Shown one piece after another: positions 26,558-35,278 of a stretch of DNA of 64,000 bases. Made by a program: the position numbers and the translations under genes. Every line of letters begins with the position of its first letter. The stretch's first letter is position 1. The stretch covers positions 372,001-436,000 of the forward strand of contig NZ_BSSA01000002.1 of the NCBI RefSeq assembly GCF_030268885.1. The letters are read 5' to 3'. Below the pieces are notes generated by a model. It made no database searches, had not been told where the DNA came from, and worked only from the letters and a program-made list of their open reading frames with translations. Source of the DNA: Kitasatospora phosalacinea. Lineage in GTDB: Bacteria; Actinomycetota; Actinomycetes; Streptomycetales; Streptomycetaceae.

Positions 26558-28255
26558 TCAGCCGACGACGGCGCGCAGCTCCCGCACCACCGCGTCCAGC
26601 GCCACCTCGCGGACGGCGCCGTCCGCCCGGGCGGTCAGCTCCACCGCGCCCGCGGCCAGCGCACGCGCACCGACCGTCAGCCGCCAGGGCACGCCGATCA
26701 GTTCGGCGTCGGCGAACTTCACCCCGGGGCGCTCCGCCCGGTCGTCCAGCAGCACCCGCACCCCCGCCGCGCCCAGCTCCGCGTACAGCCGCTCGGCCGC
26801 CTCGGCCACCGCGCCGTCCTTGCCGGGCAGCACCGTCAGCACCAGGTCGAACGGGGCGACCGCGGCGGGCCAGCGGATGCCCCGCTCGTCGTGGTGGGCC
26901 TCCACCAGGGCGGCCAGCACCCGCTCCACGCCGATGCCGTAACTGCCCATCAGCGGCACCACCCGCTCGCCGCCCGGTCCGGAGACCGCCACGTCCAGCG
27001 CCTCGGTGTAGCGGCGGCCGAGCTGGAAGATGTGGCCGACCTCGATGGTGCGCAGCACCTCCAGGGCCGCCCCGCACTCCGTGCAGGCCTCGCCCGCCGC
27101 GACCTCCCGCACGTCCGCCCAGTGGTCGACCGCGACGTCCCGCCCGATCGACACGCCGCGCAGGTGGAAGCCGTCCCGGTTGGCTCCGCAGGTCAGGTCG
27201 GTGCGGCCGCGCAGCGCCTCGTCGGCGAGCACCGGCAGGCCGTGGGCGCCGAGCGGGCCGAGGCTGCCGGGCGAGGCGCCGAGCGTGCTCTCGACCTCCT
27301 CCGCGGTGGCGGGCCGGGCGGCGGCGGCACCCAGCGCGTCCAGCAGCTTCTGCTCGACCAGGGCGTGGTCGCCGCGCAGCAGCACCAGCACCGGCTTCCC
27401 GTCCACCACCTGCACCAGGGTCTTCAGCTGCCGCTCCGGCGCGACGCCGTGCAGCCGCGCCAGCTCCTCGATGGTGCGGGCCTCGGGCGTCGCGAACTCC
27501 TCCGGCGCCCCGGCACCGGGCAGGTCCGCGACGGCGGGCAGCGCGGACAGCGCCTTCTCGGTGTTCGCCGCGTACCCGCAGCCGGGGCAGCGCACCACCA
27601 GGTCCTCGCCCGCCGCGGAGGGGCTCATGAACTCCACCGAGGCGCTGCCGCCCATCGCCCCGCTGGAGGCCCGCACCCCGAACGCGGGCAGCCCGAGCCG
27701 CTCGAAGATCCGCAGGTACGCCAGCCGGTGCGCCTCGAAGGAGCGCTCCAGCCCGGCCTCGTCCAGGTCGAAGCTGTACGAGTCCTTCATGGTGAACTCG
27801 CGCACCCGCAGCAGGCCCGAGCGGGGCCGCGCCTCGTCCCGGAACTTGGTCTGGAACTGGTACCAGACCTGCGGCAGCTGCCGGTACGAGCGCAGTTCCC
27901 CGGCGAGGTGCGCGAACACCTCCTCGTGGGTCATCCCGAGGGCCTGCTCGGCGCCCTTGCGGTCGGTCAGGCGGAACATCTCCTCGCCCATCGACTCCCA
28001 GCGCCCGGTGCGCCGCCACAGCTCCGCCGGGTGCAGCGCGGGCAGCAGGAACTCCTGCGCCCCGATCCGCTCCATCTCCTCCCGCACCACCGCGACGATC
28101 CGGGCCCGCACCCGGACCGCCAGCGGCAGCAGCGAGTAGTGGCCCGCGGCCAACTGCCGCACGTACCCGGCGCGGACCAGCAGGCGGTGGCTCGCGGCGT
28201 CGGCGTCGGACGGGGCCTCCCGCAGGGTGGGTACGTACAGCTGCGACCAGCGCAT
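26558..28255 (-). CDS. proS: Prolyl-tRNA synthetase (bacterial type, with editing domain)
   Basis: Charges tRNA(Pro) with proline; 565 aa, the length of bacterial ProRS. Motif 1 region GHYSLLPLAVRVRARIVAVV, motif 2 VWYQFQTKFRDEARPRSGLLRVREF, the YbaK-like editing insertion at about 230-390 (AGEACTECG shortly after it), motif 3 GSYGIGVERVLAALVE, then the anticodon-binding domain. ATG at 28255 gives the family start MRWSQLYVP; an in-frame GTG at 28264 is closer to the GAGG and could be used instead. No T-box leader is seen. The gene sits alone between a conservon and envelope genes, so it could be a second, lineage-specific ProRS. Confidence 0.93.
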   Translation of the reverse strand: MRWSQLYVPTLREAPSDADAASHRLLVRAGYVRQLAAGHYSLLPLAVRVRARIVAVVREEMERIGAQEFLLPALHPAELWRRTGRWESMGEEMFRLTDRKGAEQALGMTHEEVFAHLAGELRSYRQLPQVWYQFQTKFRDEARPRSGLLRVREFTMKDSYSFDLDEAGLERSFEAHRLAYLRIFERLGLPAFGVRASSGAMGGSASVEFMSPSAAGEDLVVRCPGCGYAANTEKALSALPAVADLPGAGAPEEFATPEARTIEELARLHGVAPERQLKTLVQVVDGKPVLVLLRGDHALVEQKLLDALGAAAARPATAEEVESTLGASPGSLGPLGAHGLPVLADEALRGRTDLTCGANRDGFHLRGVSIGRDVAVDHWADVREVAAGEACTECGAALEVLRTIEVGHIFQLGRRYTEALDVAVSGPGGERVVPLMGSYGIGVERVLAALVEAHHDERGIRWPAAVAPFDLVLTVLPGKDGAVAEAAERLYAELGAAGVRVLLDDRAERPGVKFADAELIGVPWRLTVGARALAAGAVELTARADGAVREVALDAVVRELRAVVG

Positions 28256-28393
28256 GGGGAACACCGTCCTCTCGGCCCGCGGAAAAGGAGTTCGGAGTCT
28301 AACCGTCGAGGGGAATCCCCGGCTCCGAATAAATCCGCGTCCGCGCGGGCCGGAGGTGGTGCGCGGGCCCGGCGCCGGGCGCCGGGCCGGGCC

Positions 28394-28993
28394 TCAGGGG
28401 GTCTTCGGGACGAAGCAGACCGTGAAGCTCTTGTGCTTGGACGTCCTCGTGTACCACCCGGGGTGGCCCGGCATCTCGCTGCAGGCCGACGTGTCGCTGC
28501 TCTGCACCACCTTGACCACCTCGTAGGCGGCCTTGGCGTCGGTGCACGGCACCACCGTGAGGGTGGGCCGGACCGAGGTGCCGCCGGACTTGTACATGCA
28601 GTCGCCGACCTTCGCGGTGTCCACGCCGTCGTCCGACCCGAACAGCCAGAACGCCCCCATGAGGATCGCGCCCAGCACGGCCCCGACCACCGACAGGACC
28701 TGCCGGGGCCGCCAGCGCGACACGGTGCGCGCCCCGTAGCCGCCGGGAGGCGGGTACACGACCGGCTGGGCGGGCGGCGGGGCGTACTGCCCCTGGGGCG
28801 GCGGGTACTGGCCGGGCGGAACGTACTGGCCCTGGGGCGGCGGCGGGTACTGGCCGGGCGGAACGTACTGGCCCTGGGGCGGCGGGTACTGGCCGGGTTG
28901 GGCGTACGGGCCGGGCTGGGCGTACGGGCCGGGCGGCGGCGGGTAGCCACCGGCCTGCGGCGGGGGGTACTGGCCGGGCTGGGGAGTGCTCAC
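28394..28993 (-). CDS. LppU/SCO3897-like membrane protein with Pro-rich repeats
   Basis: Protein of 199 aa. The N-terminal ~100 residues are cytosolic GQYPPPQGQYVPP-type repeats, encoded by tandemly repeated DNA at about 28745-28985. One transmembrane helix follows (VLSVVGAVLGAILMGAFWLF), then an extracytoplasmic domain VGDCMYKSGG...VPCTDAKAAYEVVKVV with four or more cysteines, the pattern of the LppU/SCO3897 family. GTG at 28993 is preceded by AAGGA; the upstream ATG at 29044 has none. Role unknown; likely a surface-exposed small domain. A GC hairpin at about 28367-28393 follows the stop. Confidence 0.75.
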   Translation of the reverse strand: MSTPQPGQYPPPQAGGYPPPPGPYAQPGPYAQPGQYPPPQGQYVPPGQYPPPPQGQYVPPGQYPPPQGQYAPPPAQPVVYPPPGGYGARTVSRWRPRQVLSVVGAVLGAILMGAFWLFGSDDGVDTAKVGDCMYKSGGTSVRPTLTVVPCTDAKAAYEVVKVVQSSDTSACSEMPGHPGWYTRTSKHKSFTVCFVPKTP

Positions 28994-29163
28994 GGAGTGT
29001 TCCTTCACGGCGCGAAAGGCGTACGGCCGACGAAGCCTAGCCACGCGGCCGGGAAGGAATGTGGCAACAACGGGAGAATTATTGCCTGCTCTTTACTCAA
29101 GAACCGTCCGCAATCCGGCATTTGCCCGCGAATTGCCGGGCTTTGCGTGGCGCCCCGGAGTGG

Positions 29164-29817
29164 TTATTGCCGCTCCGGACCGGTGCGAACCGCCCCGTCC
29201 GCGACGGCTCCCGGCGCGGGCTCCGGCCCGGAGCGCAGGAAGGGCCGCAGCCCGCGCTCCAGCAGCGCGGCCCGCCAGGCGGCGCGGGCGGCGGTGACCC
29301 GCTGCTCGTGCTGCGGGTCGCCGCAGGGGGCGTCGCGCCGCCACGCGGCGGTCAGCAGCAGGCCGAGCAGCCCGACCAGGGCGCCGGTCACCGCGATCGC
29401 GACGGTGGTCCAGGCGGCGGTGCGCAGCGGTGTGGTGAGCCCGGCGTGCGGGCGGGACAGGCCGAGGACGGCGCCGAGCAGGAAGAACACGGCGGCGGCG
29501 CTGCCGCTGACGACCGGTACGACCAGGGCCAGTGCGCCCAGCCAGCCGGTCAGCCGTTCGCCGGGGTCGGTGCTCCGCCCGGCGGGCGCCGGGGGCGCAG
29601 CGTCGCGCAGTCGGCGGTAGGCCAGGTACTCGGGTTCGGCGGCGGCCAGGATCCGGGCGGCGTGCTGCCGGGCCAGGGCCCGCAGCCGGGCGTCCTGCCG
29701 GGGGTCCGGGGCGGTGCGGGCGGCGCGCAGGGCGGGGTCGGCCAGGGCGAGGCCGAGGGCGTGCTCGAAGTCGGCCCGGTCCTGCTGGGTGGGTCCGTTG
29801 CCGGTGTGCGGTTCCAT
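29164..29817 (-). CDS. Two-helix membrane protein, function unknown
   Basis: Protein of 217 aa. The N-terminal ~80 residues are soluble, Ala/Arg-rich and helical (RLRALARQHAARILAA, EYLAYRRLRDA). Two hydrophobic segments follow (WLGALALVVPVVSGSAAAVFFLL and TTVAIAVTGALVGLLGLLL), then a helical basic tail. ATG at 29815-29817 (MEPHTGNGP). It lies 44 bases downstream of the LCP gene and may be cotranscribed with it, suggesting an envelope role. I do not recognise the family. Confidence 0.65.
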   Translation of the reverse strand: MEPHTGNGPTQQDRADFEHALGLALADPALRAARTAPDPRQDARLRALARQHAARILAAAEPEYLAYRRLRDAAPPAPAGRSTDPGERLTGWLGALALVVPVVSGSAAAVFFLLGAVLGLSRPHAGLTTPLRTAAWTTVAIAVTGALVGLLGLLLTAAWRRDAPCGDPQHEQRVTAARAAWRAALLERGLRPFLRSGPEPAPGAVADGAVRTGPERQ

Positions 29818-29861
29818 CGCCGCGGTCCCCCGGGGGTTCGGTGGTGGGTTCGGGCGCGGTG

Positions 29862-31382
29862 TCAGCCGTAGGTGAGGTCGGAGCAGGCGTCGTCGTCGGC
29901 GGAGCGGGCCTGGCTGACGCTGGTGGGCAGCGGGCCGGTGGGGAGGGGCGGGGCGGCGGTGGTGCCGCTGCCGTTCGCGTAGTCGGCGCCGAGGGTGAGG
30001 GCGATGCCGGCGGTGCGGCCGTCGGCCTGCAGGACGGCGCCGGGGAACAGGGCGGCGACCTTCTCGGCCCGGTCCTTCTCGCCGGGCCCGTACTCGACCA
30101 GGGTGCTGCGGTGGGTGCGGGCGGCGGCGTTGGCCCGGCCGGTGACGGTGAACCCGGCGTCCTCCAGGGCCTGGGCGGCCCGGGTGGTGAGCCCGGCGGT
30201 CTCGGTGCCGTTGTAGACGGCGACCTTGATGCCGGTGCCGACGGGCTTCGGGGCGGTGGCGGGTGCGCTGCCGGACGCGGCGGGGCTCGGGGCGGCGGCC
30301 GGGGCCGCGGAGGCGTCCTGTCCGTCCAGGGTGCGGTCGGCCCGGAGCGCGGCCCACAGCTGGTCGACGTCGGGGTGCACCAGGGCGACCCGCTCGCCCT
30401 GGTAGCGCCAGGGGACGGTGAGGAACTTGATGTCGTGCAGGTCGACGTCCTTGAGCGACATCGCGAAGTCGATCAGCTTGGCGGCCGAGCCCAGGCCCTC
30501 GTCCACGGTGAGCGACTTGGTGGCGGCGTCGGCCAGCGGCAGCAGCGTGGTGGGGTCCATGCCCTGCGACTTGACCTGCTTGATCAGCGAGGAGAGGAAG
30601 GCCTGCTGGCGCTTGGTGCGGCCGATGTCGGAGCCGTCGCCGAGGCCGTGCCGGATCCGGACGTAGTCGAGGGCGGCCTGGCCGGAGAGGGTCTGGTGGC
30701 CCTGCTGGAACAGTTCCTTGCCGCGGTGGCCGAGGTTGGGGTTGAGGTCGCCCTCGTAGACGGCCTTGGGGAGGCAGACGTCGACGCCGCCGACCGCCTT
30801 GGTCATGTCGGCGAAGCCCTGGAAGTTGACCACCATGGTGTGGTCGATCCGCAGTCCGGTGAGCTTCTCCACGGTGTTCTGGGTGCAGGCCGGGTTGCCC
30901 TGCTCGGTGTTCCCGACCGAGAAGGCGGTGTTGAACATGGTGCTGGGCTGGTCCTTGGTCCACGTCTTGTTCGGCAGCAGGCAGGGCGGGACCTCGACCA
31001 GCGAGTCGCGCGGGATGGAGACCCCGACGGCGTGCTTGTGGTCGGCGTAGACGTGCAGCAGGATCGCGGTGTCCGAGCGGGCGCCGCCGTCCTCGCCGCC
31101 GCCGAGGTCCTTGTTGCTGCCGTCGCGCGAGTCGGAGCCGATCAGCAGCAGGTTGACGGGGGTGCGGCCCTGGGCGTCGGCGGACGCGGCGGCGGGGCGG
31201 TCCTTGCTGACGCCGTCCTCGCCGAAGGTGCTCAGGTTGCCGTTGAGCCGGTAGTACACCAGGCCGCCGGCCAGGACGGCCAGCGAGACGGTGCCCGCGG
31301 TGGTCCACAGGGCGATCCGCCGGGCCCGGCGGCCGCGGCCCGGTGCGCCGCCGTGACTGCCCTTCGCCCTGCGTGCGGACAT
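29862..31382 (-). CDS. LytR-CpsA-Psr (LCP) family protein with LytR_C domain
   Basis: Predicted to ligate lipid-linked glycopolymers to peptidoglycan at the outer membrane face; 506 aa. A short basic cytosolic head and one transmembrane helix (about 23-45) precede the LCP domain: NLLLIGSDSRDGSN, SDTAILLHV, SIPRDSLVEVP (phosphate-binding Arg/Asp), and LDYVRIRHGLGDGSDIGRTKRQQ. After an Ala/Pro linker the C-terminal LytR_C domain begins IKVAVYNGTETAGLTTRAAQALEDAGF. ATG at 31380-31382. In Streptomyces several paralogues attach teichoic/teichuronic acids or arabinogalactan-like polymers; this one's polymer cannot be told. Confidence 0.93.
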   Translation of the reverse strand: MSARRAKGSHGGAPGRGRRARRIALWTTAGTVSLAVLAGGLVYYRLNGNLSTFGEDGVSKDRPAAASADAQGRTPVNLLLIGSDSRDGSNKDLGGGEDGGARSDTAILLHVYADHKHAVGVSIPRDSLVEVPPCLLPNKTWTKDQPSTMFNTAFSVGNTEQGNPACTQNTVEKLTGLRIDHTMVVNFQGFADMTKAVGGVDVCLPKAVYEGDLNPNLGHRGKELFQQGHQTLSGQAALDYVRIRHGLGDGSDIGRTKRQQAFLSSLIKQVKSQGMDPTTLLPLADAATKSLTVDEGLGSAAKLIDFAMSLKDVDLHDIKFLTVPWRYQGERVALVHPDVDQLWAALRADRTLDGQDASAAPAAAPSPAASGSAPATAPKPVGTGIKVAVYNGTETAGLTTRAAQALEDAGFTVTGRANAAARTHRSTLVEYGPGEKDRAEKVAALFPGAVLQADGRTAGIALTLGADYANGSGTTAAPPLPTGPLPTSVSQARSADDDACSDLTYG

Positions 31383-31604
31383 GACGCCCCCTCACCCGTT
31401 GCCGCCGATCGAACTTCTACAGAGCTGTAGAGGCCGAGCGAAGCATACAAACCCGACCGGGTGAAGTCACACCCGCCTCCGTCTACCCCCCGTCCGGACC
31501 GCCGAACGGCGTGGCGCCACCCGCTCGGCCCAGTCCCGATCGTGGCGGCCGCCGCTCGTTCTCACACTCGGTGACGGGGGCGACATCCAGAGGAAGAGGG
31601 CATC

Positions 31605-32708
31605 ATGCACACCGGTCTCCGTCGGATCGCCGTCGCCGCCACCGCGGCCTCGCTCGCCGTGGGCCTGGCCGCCTGCGGCAGCGCCAAGCAGTCCTCCGGC
31701 TCCTCGGGCTCCTCGGGCAGCGCCAACCAGGCGGTGAAGATCGGTCTGCTGCTGCCGGAGTCCAAGACCACCCGCTACGAGCAGTTCGACCGCCCGCTGA
31801 TCGAGGCGAAGATCAAGTCGCTGGCCCCGAACGCGCAGATCGACTACTACAACGCCAACCAGGACGCGACGCAGCAGCAGACCCAGGTGGACACCGCGCT
31901 GACCAAGGGCGACCAGGTGCTGATCCTGGACGCGGTCGACTCCAAGGCGATCCAGTCCTCGGTGCAGAAGGCGCACGACGCGGGCGTCAAGGTGATCGCC
32001 TACGACCGGCTCGCCCAGGGCCCGGTGGACGCGTACGTCTCCTTCGACAACCACAAGGTCGGCGAGCTGCAGGGCGAGGCGCTGGTCAAGGCGGTCGGCG
32101 ACAAGGCGGGCAGCGGCCAGATCATCATGATCAACGGCTCGCCGACCGACCCGAACGCGGCCGACTTCAAGGCCGGCGCGCACAGCGCGATCGACGGCAA
32201 GCTGAAGATCGGCAAGGAGTACGACACCCCGCAGTGGGACCCGAACACCGCCAACCAGGAGGCCGCCGCCGCGATCACCGCGATCGGCGCCCCGAACGTG
32301 GTGGGCGTCTACTCCGCCAACGACGGCATGGCGGCGGGCATCGCCACCGCCCTCAAGGCCGCCAACCTGAGCGTCCCGCTGACCGGTCAGGACGCCCAAC
32401 TCGACGCCGTGCAGCGGATCCTGGCCGGGACGCAGACGATGTCGATCTACAAGCCGTACAAGCCGGAGGCGGACGCGGCGGGCGAGATGGCGGTGCAGTT
32501 CGCCCAGGGCCAGAGCCTGGGTGCCTCGCTGAAGCCGACCACCTCCACCAACGGCAGCGGCACCAAGGTCGACTCGCTGCTGATCGCCCCGACCGTGCTC
32601 ACCAAGGACAACATCAAGTCCACCGTGATCGCCGACGGCCTCTACACCGCCCAGCAGATCTGCACCCCGGACTACGCCGCCGCCTGCCAGGCCGCCGGGA
32701 TCCAGTAA
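31605..32708 (+). CDS. xylF: Xylose-type ABC transporter substrate-binding lipoprotein
   Basis: Periplasmic-binding-protein fold I lipoprotein of 367 aa that captures a pentose (xylose expected). The signal peptide ends in the lipobox LAAC (Cys24), followed by a Ser/Gly spacer. Core motifs: KIGLLLPESKTTRYEQFDRP, NANQDATQQQTQVDTALTKG, DRLAQGPVDAYVSFDN and VYSANDGMAAGIATALK, matching XylF more than RbsB or AraF. It heads an operon with the ATPase and permease genes. The ROK regulator downstream matches the S. coelicolor xylFGH-rok7B7 grouping, as I recall it. Confidence 0.85.
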   Translation: MHTGLRRIAVAATAASLAVGLAACGSAKQSSGSSGSSGSANQAVKIGLLLPESKTTRYEQFDRPLIEAKIKSLAPNAQIDYYNANQDATQQQTQVDTALTKGDQVLILDAVDSKAIQSSVQKAHDAGVKVIAYDRLAQGPVDAYVSFDNHKVGELQGEALVKAVGDKAGSGQIIMINGSPTDPNAADFKAGAHSAIDGKLKIGKEYDTPQWDPNTANQEAAAAITAIGAPNVVGVYSANDGMAAGIATALKAANLSVPLTGQDAQLDAVQRILAGTQTMSIYKPYKPEADAAGEMAVQFAQGQSLGASLKPTTSTNGSGTKVDSLLIAPTVLTKDNIKSTVIADGLYTAQQICTPDYAAACQAAGIQ

Positions 32709-32739
32709 CCGCCTTCGACCGGGAGAGGAGGTGGTCGCG

Positions 32740-33522
32740 GTGACGGGCGAGACCGTACTGGCACTGCGGGGGATCTCGAAGCGGTTCGGCGCCGTCCAGG
32801 CGCTCACCGGCATCGAGCTGGAGGTCCGGGCCGGCGAGGTGGTCGCGCTGGTCGGCGACAACGGCGCCGGGAAGTCGACCCTGGTGAAGACCATCGCCGG
32901 GGTCAACCAGCCGGACGAGGGAGTGATCGAGTGGGAGGGGAGGCCGGTGGCCATCCACCGGCCGCAGGACGCCCAGCACCTGGGCATCGCCACCGTGTAC
33001 CAGGACCTCGCGCTGTGCGACAACCTGGACGTGGTCGGCAACCTGTTCCTCGGCCGGGAGCTCAAGCAGTTCGGGCTGGTCCTGGACGAGGTGGGGATGG
33101 AGAAGCGCTCCCGGCAGCTGCTGGACAGCCTCTCCATCCGGATCCCCAGCGTGCGGATCCCGATCGCCTCGCTCTCCGGCGGCCAGCGCCAGGTGGTGGC
33201 CATCGCCCGGGCGCTGATCGGCTCGCCCAAGGTGGTCATCCTGGACGAACCGACCGCCGCGCTCGGCGTCGAGCAGACCGCGCAGGTCCTCGACCTGGTC
33301 GAGCGGCTGCGCGACCAGCGCCTCGGGGTGATCCTGATCAGCCACAACATGGCCGACGTGATGGCGGTCGCCGACACCGTCGCGGTGCTGCGGCTGGGGC
33401 GCAACAACGGGGTCTTCGACAAGCGCTCCACCAACCAGGAGCAGATCATCTCGGCCATCACCGGCGCCACGGACAACGCCGTGACCCGTCGGCAGGCCCG
33501 CGGCGAGGGAGGCGAACGATGA
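32740..33522 (+). CDS. xylG: Sugar ABC transporter ATPase (single-domain XylG)
   Basis: Protein of 260 aa energising sugar import. Walker A GDNGAGKST (39-47), signature LSGGQRQ, Walker B VVILDEPTAALG and the switch His in ISHNM. Only one ABC cassette is present, unlike E. coli XylG or RbsA with two, so the active pair must form a homodimer. GTG at 32740 is preferred to GTG 32731 because the GGAGG at 32726-32733 overlaps the latter but sits 7 bases before the former. It follows xylF by 31 bases and overlaps xylH by 4. Confidence 0.88.
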   Translation: MTGETVLALRGISKRFGAVQALTGIELEVRAGEVVALVGDNGAGKSTLVKTIAGVNQPDEGVIEWEGRPVAIHRPQDAQHLGIATVYQDLALCDNLDVVGNLFLGRELKQFGLVLDEVGMEKRSRQLLDSLSIRIPSVRIPIASLSGGQRQVVAIARALIGSPKVVILDEPTAALGVEQTAQVLDLVERLRDQRLGVILISHNMADVMAVADTVAVLRLGRNNGVFDKRSTNQEQIISAITGATDNAVTRRQARGEGGER

Positions 33523-34838
33523 GCGGGGACACCCCGGAGCCCGGGCACCGGCCGCTGCCCGAGGACTCCATGCCGACCGGCGGCGTCAACGCGCCCGTCC
33601 CGGTCGCGGCGGAGGCCACCCCGGCCGTCGACCCGCGGCTGATCGTCCGGCAGGAGGGCCTCAAGGGCTACCTGATCGAGTTCAAGCGCCGGCTGACCAG
33701 CGGCGAGCTCGGCTCCGCCCCGGTGGTGGTCGCGCTGATCGTCATCTGGGCCGTGTTCGGGTCGCTGAACAGCAGTTTCCTGTCGGCGCAGAACCTGTCC
33801 AACCTGTCCCAGCAGATCGTCGGCACCGGCATGATCGCGCTGGGCGTGGTGTTCGTGCTGCTGCTGGGCGAGATCGACCTGTCGGTCGGCTCGGTCAGCG
33901 GCCTGTGCGCGGCGATCTTCGCGGTCATGAACGTCACCCACGGCGTCAACCAGTGGGTGGCGCTGCTGTCCGCGGTGGCCGGCGGCGCGCTGGTCGGCCT
34001 GGTGCAGGGCCTGTTCTTCGCCAAGGTCGGCGTCCCGGCGTTCGTCGTCACGCTGGCCGGCAACCTCGGCTGGAACGGCCTGATGCTGCAGATCCTCGGA
34101 GCCAGCGGCACCGTCAACCTGTCCGGCAAGGACATCGTCTCCCGGCTGTACTCCACCATCTACGGGCAGCAGATCGCCGCCTACGGCATGGCGGCGGCCG
34201 GGGTGGTGCTGTTCCTCGGCTCCTCGCTGCTGGACACCCGGCGGCGCAAGGCGGCCGGCGTCCCGTACCGGACGCTCACCGACGTCCTGGTGCGCACCGC
34301 GGCGCTCGCCGTGGTCGGCTTCCTGGTGGCGTACACGCTCAACCAGTACAAGGGCCTGCCGCTGGCGCTGCTGGTGTTCGTGGTCTTCGTGGTGGTGCTG
34401 GAGTTCGTGCTGCGCCGCACCCCCTACGGGCGGAAGGTGTTCGCGCTGGGCGGGAACATCGAGGGCGCCCGGCGGGCGGGCATCAACGTCTCGCTGGTAC
34501 GGATCACGGTGTTCATGATCTGCTCCACCATGGCGGCGATCGGCGGCCTGTTCCTGGCCGCGCAGATCCAGTCGGCCTCGCAGACCTCCGGCGGCGGCAA
34601 CCTGCTGATGAACGCGATCGCGGCGGCCGTCATCGGCGGCACCAGCCTGTTCGGCGGGCGCGGGTCGACCTGGTCGGCGCTGCTGGGTGCGCTGGTGATC
34701 GGCTCGATCCAGTCCGGGATGAACATCCAGGGCCTGAGCAACGCCATCCAGTTCATGATCACCGGCGCGGTGCTGCTGGCCGCCGTGGTGATCGACTCGC
34801 TGGCGCGGCGGACCCAGAAGTCGGCCGGACGGGCGTAG
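33519..34838 (+). CDS. xylH: Sugar ABC transporter permease
   Basis: Protein of 439 aa with about ten transmembrane helices after an 85-residue hydrophilic head, of the RbsC/XylH branch. The EAA-like family motif is LGGNIEGARRAGINVSLVR, and the helix-4 region GEIDLSVGSVSGLCA is typical. ATG at 33519-33521 overlaps the xylG stop (ATGA), so translation is coupled. It ends at 34838, about 20 bases before a hairpin. Confidence 0.9.
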   Translation: MSGDTPEPGHRPLPEDSMPTGGVNAPVPVAAEATPAVDPRLIVRQEGLKGYLIEFKRRLTSGELGSAPVVVALIVIWAVFGSLNSSFLSAQNLSNLSQQIVGTGMIALGVVFVLLLGEIDLSVGSVSGLCAAIFAVMNVTHGVNQWVALLSAVAGGALVGLVQGLFFAKVGVPAFVVTLAGNLGWNGLMLQILGASGTVNLSGKDIVSRLYSTIYGQQIAAYGMAAAGVVLFLGSSLLDTRRRKAAGVPYRTLTDVLVRTAALAVVGFLVAYTLNQYKGLPLALLVFVVFVVVLEFVLRRTPYGRKVFALGGNIEGARRAGINVSLVRITVFMICSTMAAIGGLFLAAQIQSASQTSGGGNLLMNAIAAAVIGGTSLFGGRGSTWSALLGALVIGSIQSGMNIQGLSNAIQFMITGAVLLAAVVIDSLARRTQKSAGRA

Positions 34839-34857
34839 CGTCCCGCAGCAACGGCGG

Positions 34858-34890
34858 ATCCCCCGTCGGCCCGGTGGCCGGCGGGGGATC
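34858..34890. terminator. Bidirectional terminator after xylH
   Basis: GATCCCCCG pairs with CGGGGGATC with an inner GGCC/GGCC stem. It overlaps the stop codon of the convergent 75-aa gene. Confidence 0.7.
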
Positions 34891-35116
34891 AGTGCGTGCG
34901 GAGCAGTCCCAGGTGGACGACGGTGACCTGGGCCAGGTCCAGGTCGGCGTCGCGGCGGTGGCGGCGGGCCTCGGCGGACTCGGCGCGCTCGATCGCCTCG
35001 CGGCGGGCGTCCTCCTCCTCGGCGGCGTCCACGATGAACAGGTGGCGGCCGGAACGCACCTCGTTGGCGTGCGGTATCTCCACGCACCAGCGATGACGGC
35101 TCTGGGTGGCGTTCAT
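34889..35116 (-). CDS. Small charged protein between xylH and the ROK gene
   Basis: Protein of 75 aa starting MNATQSRHRWCVEIPHANE. A beta-like N-terminal half (RSGRHLFIVDAAEEEDARRE) precedes a very charged helix (AIERAESAEARRHRRDADLD) and a final strand (AQVTVVHLGLL). GGAAGG lies 6-11 bases before ATG 35116. No family recognised. It is divergent from the ROK gene and shares its AT-rich promoter region, so it may be coregulated with sugar uptake. Confidence 0.6.
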   Translation of the reverse strand: MNATQSRHRWCVEIPHANEVRSGRHLFIVDAAEEEDARREAIERAESAEARRHRRDADLDLAQVTVVHLGLLRTH

Positions 35117-35195
35117 CGGCCTTCCTCTCCCGGCGCGTCCCTGCGACCGGCGCATGAGGTGCTACTGCTGCCCCTGACCATAGGTATAGGCCAAT

Positions 35196-35242
35196 TAATC
35201 CGTCAAGAGGACGAGCAGAATGTCAAATAATCCGTTCAAAGG
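35196..35242. promoter_or_regulatory. Direct repeat in the ROK promoter region
   Basis: TAATCCGTCAAGAGG (35196-35210) and TAATCCGTTCAAAGG (35228-35242) are 32 bp apart, three helical turns, in a strikingly AT-rich stretch just before the ROK start at 35279. A likely operator for the ROK protein or another regulator; not a site I can name. Confidence 0.5.
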
Positions 35243-35278
35243 TGAAAATGGGGGTCGGAGTCCGCTACCGTTCCGTGC

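Noticed and set aside
28256..28393. T-box leader for proS
   Set aside because: No T-box core (TGGNACCGCG-like) and the gap before proS on its own strand is too short.
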